A DNA stretch of 12,688 nt from NCBI GenBank assembly GCA_030452365.1, contig JAKDMK010000031.1, positions 1-12,688 of the forward strand. Reading direction: 5' to 3'. The notes under the pieces were generated by a model. It had not been told where the DNA came from. It made no database searches and saw nothing but the letters and a program-made list of their open reading frames with translations. Both the position numbers and the translations under genes were made by a program. Below, piece after piece: positions 11,823 to 12,688 of this stretch. The first letter of the stretch is position 1. The number at the start of each line of letters is the position of its first letter. Source of the DNA: Nitrococcus sp. Its GTDB lineage: Bacteria; Pseudomonadota; Gammaproteobacteria; Nitrococcales; Nitrococcaceae.

Positions 11823-12326
11823 ATGAATCGCCGAGAACTAATTGCTAACGCCAGTTTGATCACGACTGTCGGCATCGCAGGCTTATTGTCGAAAGGAACT
11901 GCAAGCGCTGCGCCAGCTCCCGGAGTTACACTGATCGATCGATTGGTCGAGGCTATCAATTCAAGGGAGCTGTCAAAGCTCGAGCAGGTTTATGCGGCCG
12001 GTTCGGGATATATCAATCATCAGGTGCTTGTAGGCGCGCCGAGTGCGATTCCGGCAAGAGAAGAGTTCAAGAGCTACCTTGCGCAACGTATTAAGGCCTT
12101 TCCAGACCTGAATGTCAGCTATGATGTTGCTTTCGCAACCGATGATATGGTGGCCGCTAATCTAATCTGGCGCGGCACCCAGAAGGGGGACTACCTCGGA
12201 GTAGCAGCGACTTCGAAAAAGGTCACATGGAATTCGACCGACCTGTTTCGAATAAAGAATGGACTGTTCTCGGATCACTGGGGAGCGGTCGATCTCTATG
12301 GCTTAGAACGTCAATTGAGGAGCTGA
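11823..12326 (+). CDS. Exported SnoaL-like (NTF2-fold) protein
   Basis: This small alpha+beta barrel protein belongs to the SnoaL/ester-cyclase group, whose members act as cyclases, isomerases or hydrolases on small aromatic or polyketide-like ligands. The 167 residues begin with MNRRELIANASLITTVGIAG, which has an Arg-Arg motif and hydrophobic core, and a likely cleavage after TASA near residue 29. The mature part shows the family order: helix LIDRLVEAINSRELSKLEQVY, then YINHQVLVG, then EEFKSYLAQRIKAFPDL, then the strands DDMVAANLIWRGTQKGDYLG, VAATSKKVTWNSTDLFRIKNG and a final HWGAVD. The conserved NH and the terminal His/Asp lie where the active site is expected. GGAGAGC precedes the ATG. 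It probably shares a transcript with the exported intradiol dioxygenase upstream; acting on its product is plausible but unproven. Confidence 0.85.
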   Translation: MNRRELIANASLITTVGIAGLLSKGTASAAPAPGVTLIDRLVEAINSRELSKLEQVYAAGSGYINHQVLVGAPSAIPAREEFKSYLAQRIKAFPDLNVSYDVAFATDDMVAANLIWRGTQKGDYLGVAATSKKVTWNSTDLFRIKNGLFSDHWGAVDLYGLERQLRS

Positions 12327-12344
12327 GCGAAACTCGGCGATCGC

Positions 12345-12387
12345 TAGGTGCCAGGTCCCTAACACATACCTGTCCGCTTAGCACCTA
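12345..12387. repeat. Hairpin-forming repeat after the SnoaL-like gene
   Basis: TAGGTGC (12345-12351) and GCACCTA (12381-12387) are a perfect inverted pair. An inner pair, CAGGT (12352-12356) and ACCTG (12368-12372), extends the left arm directly, while the right arm has an eight-base bulge. It starts 18 bases after the stop, so it may stabilise or end the transcript. The shape also recalls small REP-like dispersed elements. Confidence 0.45.
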
Positions 12388-12520
12388 ATGTATTGTATAT
12401 ATTTTGCGGCACTTCTGATGTGGACTTGGAGTGAAGCATGGGCGCAGAGGAGCCGGATTGTTCGGGTCAACTCGCAACGGACACCCTCTTACGCAGCAGC
12501 GACCAGTTTCCGTTCCCTCG

Positions 12521-12568
12521 GGGTGGTGTATCGAGGGAGGAATGGAGTCGATCGCTGTTGTAGTGGAA
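12521..12568 (-). pseudogene. Possible IS3-family transposase C-terminal scrap
   Basis: The minus strand reads FHYNSDRLHSSLDTPP, close to the FYNxxRxHSSLGYxxP motif near the C-terminus of IS3-family DDE transposases. Only about 16 codons match and no terminal repeats were seen, so a chance match is possible. Confidence 0.3.
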
Positions 12569-12633
12569 CCCGGCTGTGGAGCTAAGTGGATAGGTATGCC
12601 TTGCGCCCATCATCCATATCTGGCTTATGTTAT

Positions 12634-12688
12634 GTCGGGTAGCCCCAGCCGGTCACCCAGCCGGGGCCCCCACAGAACCGGACGTGCG
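12634..12688 (-). mobile_element. Group II intron, 3' end (domain V half and complete domain VI)
   Basis: Read on the minus strand from the window edge, CGCACGTCCGGTTC (12688-12675) is the 3' strand of a domain V. After TGT comes a full domain VI. Its outer GGG pairs with the CCC before the terminal GAC; one unpaired A lies opposite 12640; next come a G-U and a G-C pair, a CCCC/GGGG stem and a GGCTGG/CCGGCT stem closed by a GTGA loop. The bulged A is seven bases from the proposed 3' end (AC at 12634), as required for lariat formation. The rest of the intron, including any reverse transcriptase, lies right of the window. The splice junction is inferred from this structure. Confidence 0.85.

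Larger units (their letters stand above)
12327..12633. other. Intergenic stretch between the SnoaL-like gene and the intron end
   Basis: This region holds the hairpin repeat (12345-12387), an AT-rich patch (about 12390-12406) and a possible transposase scrap (12521-12568). A plus-strand frame of 65 codons (12388-12585) has no ribosome site or motif and is not regarded as a gene. It forms the 3' flank of the group II intron. Confidence 0.5.

Noticed and set aside
12388..12585. Plus-strand frame of 65 codons with a hydrophobic start
   Set aside because: No ribosome site, a tail without any motif, and a better, though weak, transposase-like reading on the opposite strand.

Overview
This is a GC-rich window from what is most likely a proteobacterium. 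The grounds are an encapsulated ferritin whose residue numbering matches the Rhodospirillum rubrum protein, a remnant of a Gram-negative RND efflux adaptor, twin-arginine-like signal peptides and a group II intron end. The species cannot be named from the sequence. The window looks like an accessory, decaying region: short intact genes and operons alternate with broken ends of at least six other genes (RND adaptor, LysE exporter, MgtE, an HdeD-like membrane protein, an SDR and a secreted metallo-beta-lactamase-fold protein). No tRNA, rRNA or CRISPR array was seen.

Left part (1-4.5 kb). A minus-strand pair encodes an encapsulated ferritin and the encapsulin shell that would house it. The stop of the first and start of the second overlap as ATGA, and the shell gene runs off the left edge. 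The N-terminal stub of an RND adaptor gene follows, then a TehA/SLAC1-type TDT transporter, about 0.4 kb with no convincing gene, and a two-gene toxin-antitoxin module: an Xre/MbcA/ParS antitoxin, then a RES-domain toxin. Near-identical 19-20 bp direct repeats flank that module, and inverted repeats cover its promoter.

Middle (4.5-7.2 kb). A frameshifted LysE exporter remnant precedes the largest gene. That gene encodes an unusual single polypeptide: a type II NADH dehydrogenase-like flavoprotein with a membrane-anchor region, a cyclic-nucleotide-binding domain and a CBS pair. It has a strong ribosome site and a promoter with an inverted repeat. Fragments of mgtE and of a small membrane protein follow.

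Right part (7.7-12.7 kb). This part has a redox and aromatic-compound theme: a ChrR-like FMN reductase with an SDR fragment joined behind it, a DOPA-type extradiol dioxygenase, a broken secreted MBL-fold hydrolase, and two exported proteins in one direction. The exported proteins are an intradiol ring-cleavage dioxygenase and a SnoaL-like/NTF2-fold protein, and a good sigma70-like promoter and structured leader precede them. A joint role in handling catechols or quinones is inference. The right end holds a hairpin repeat, a possible IS3 transposase scrap, and the 3' end of a group II intron (half of domain V plus a complete domain VI with bulged branch-point A) that continues beyond the window.
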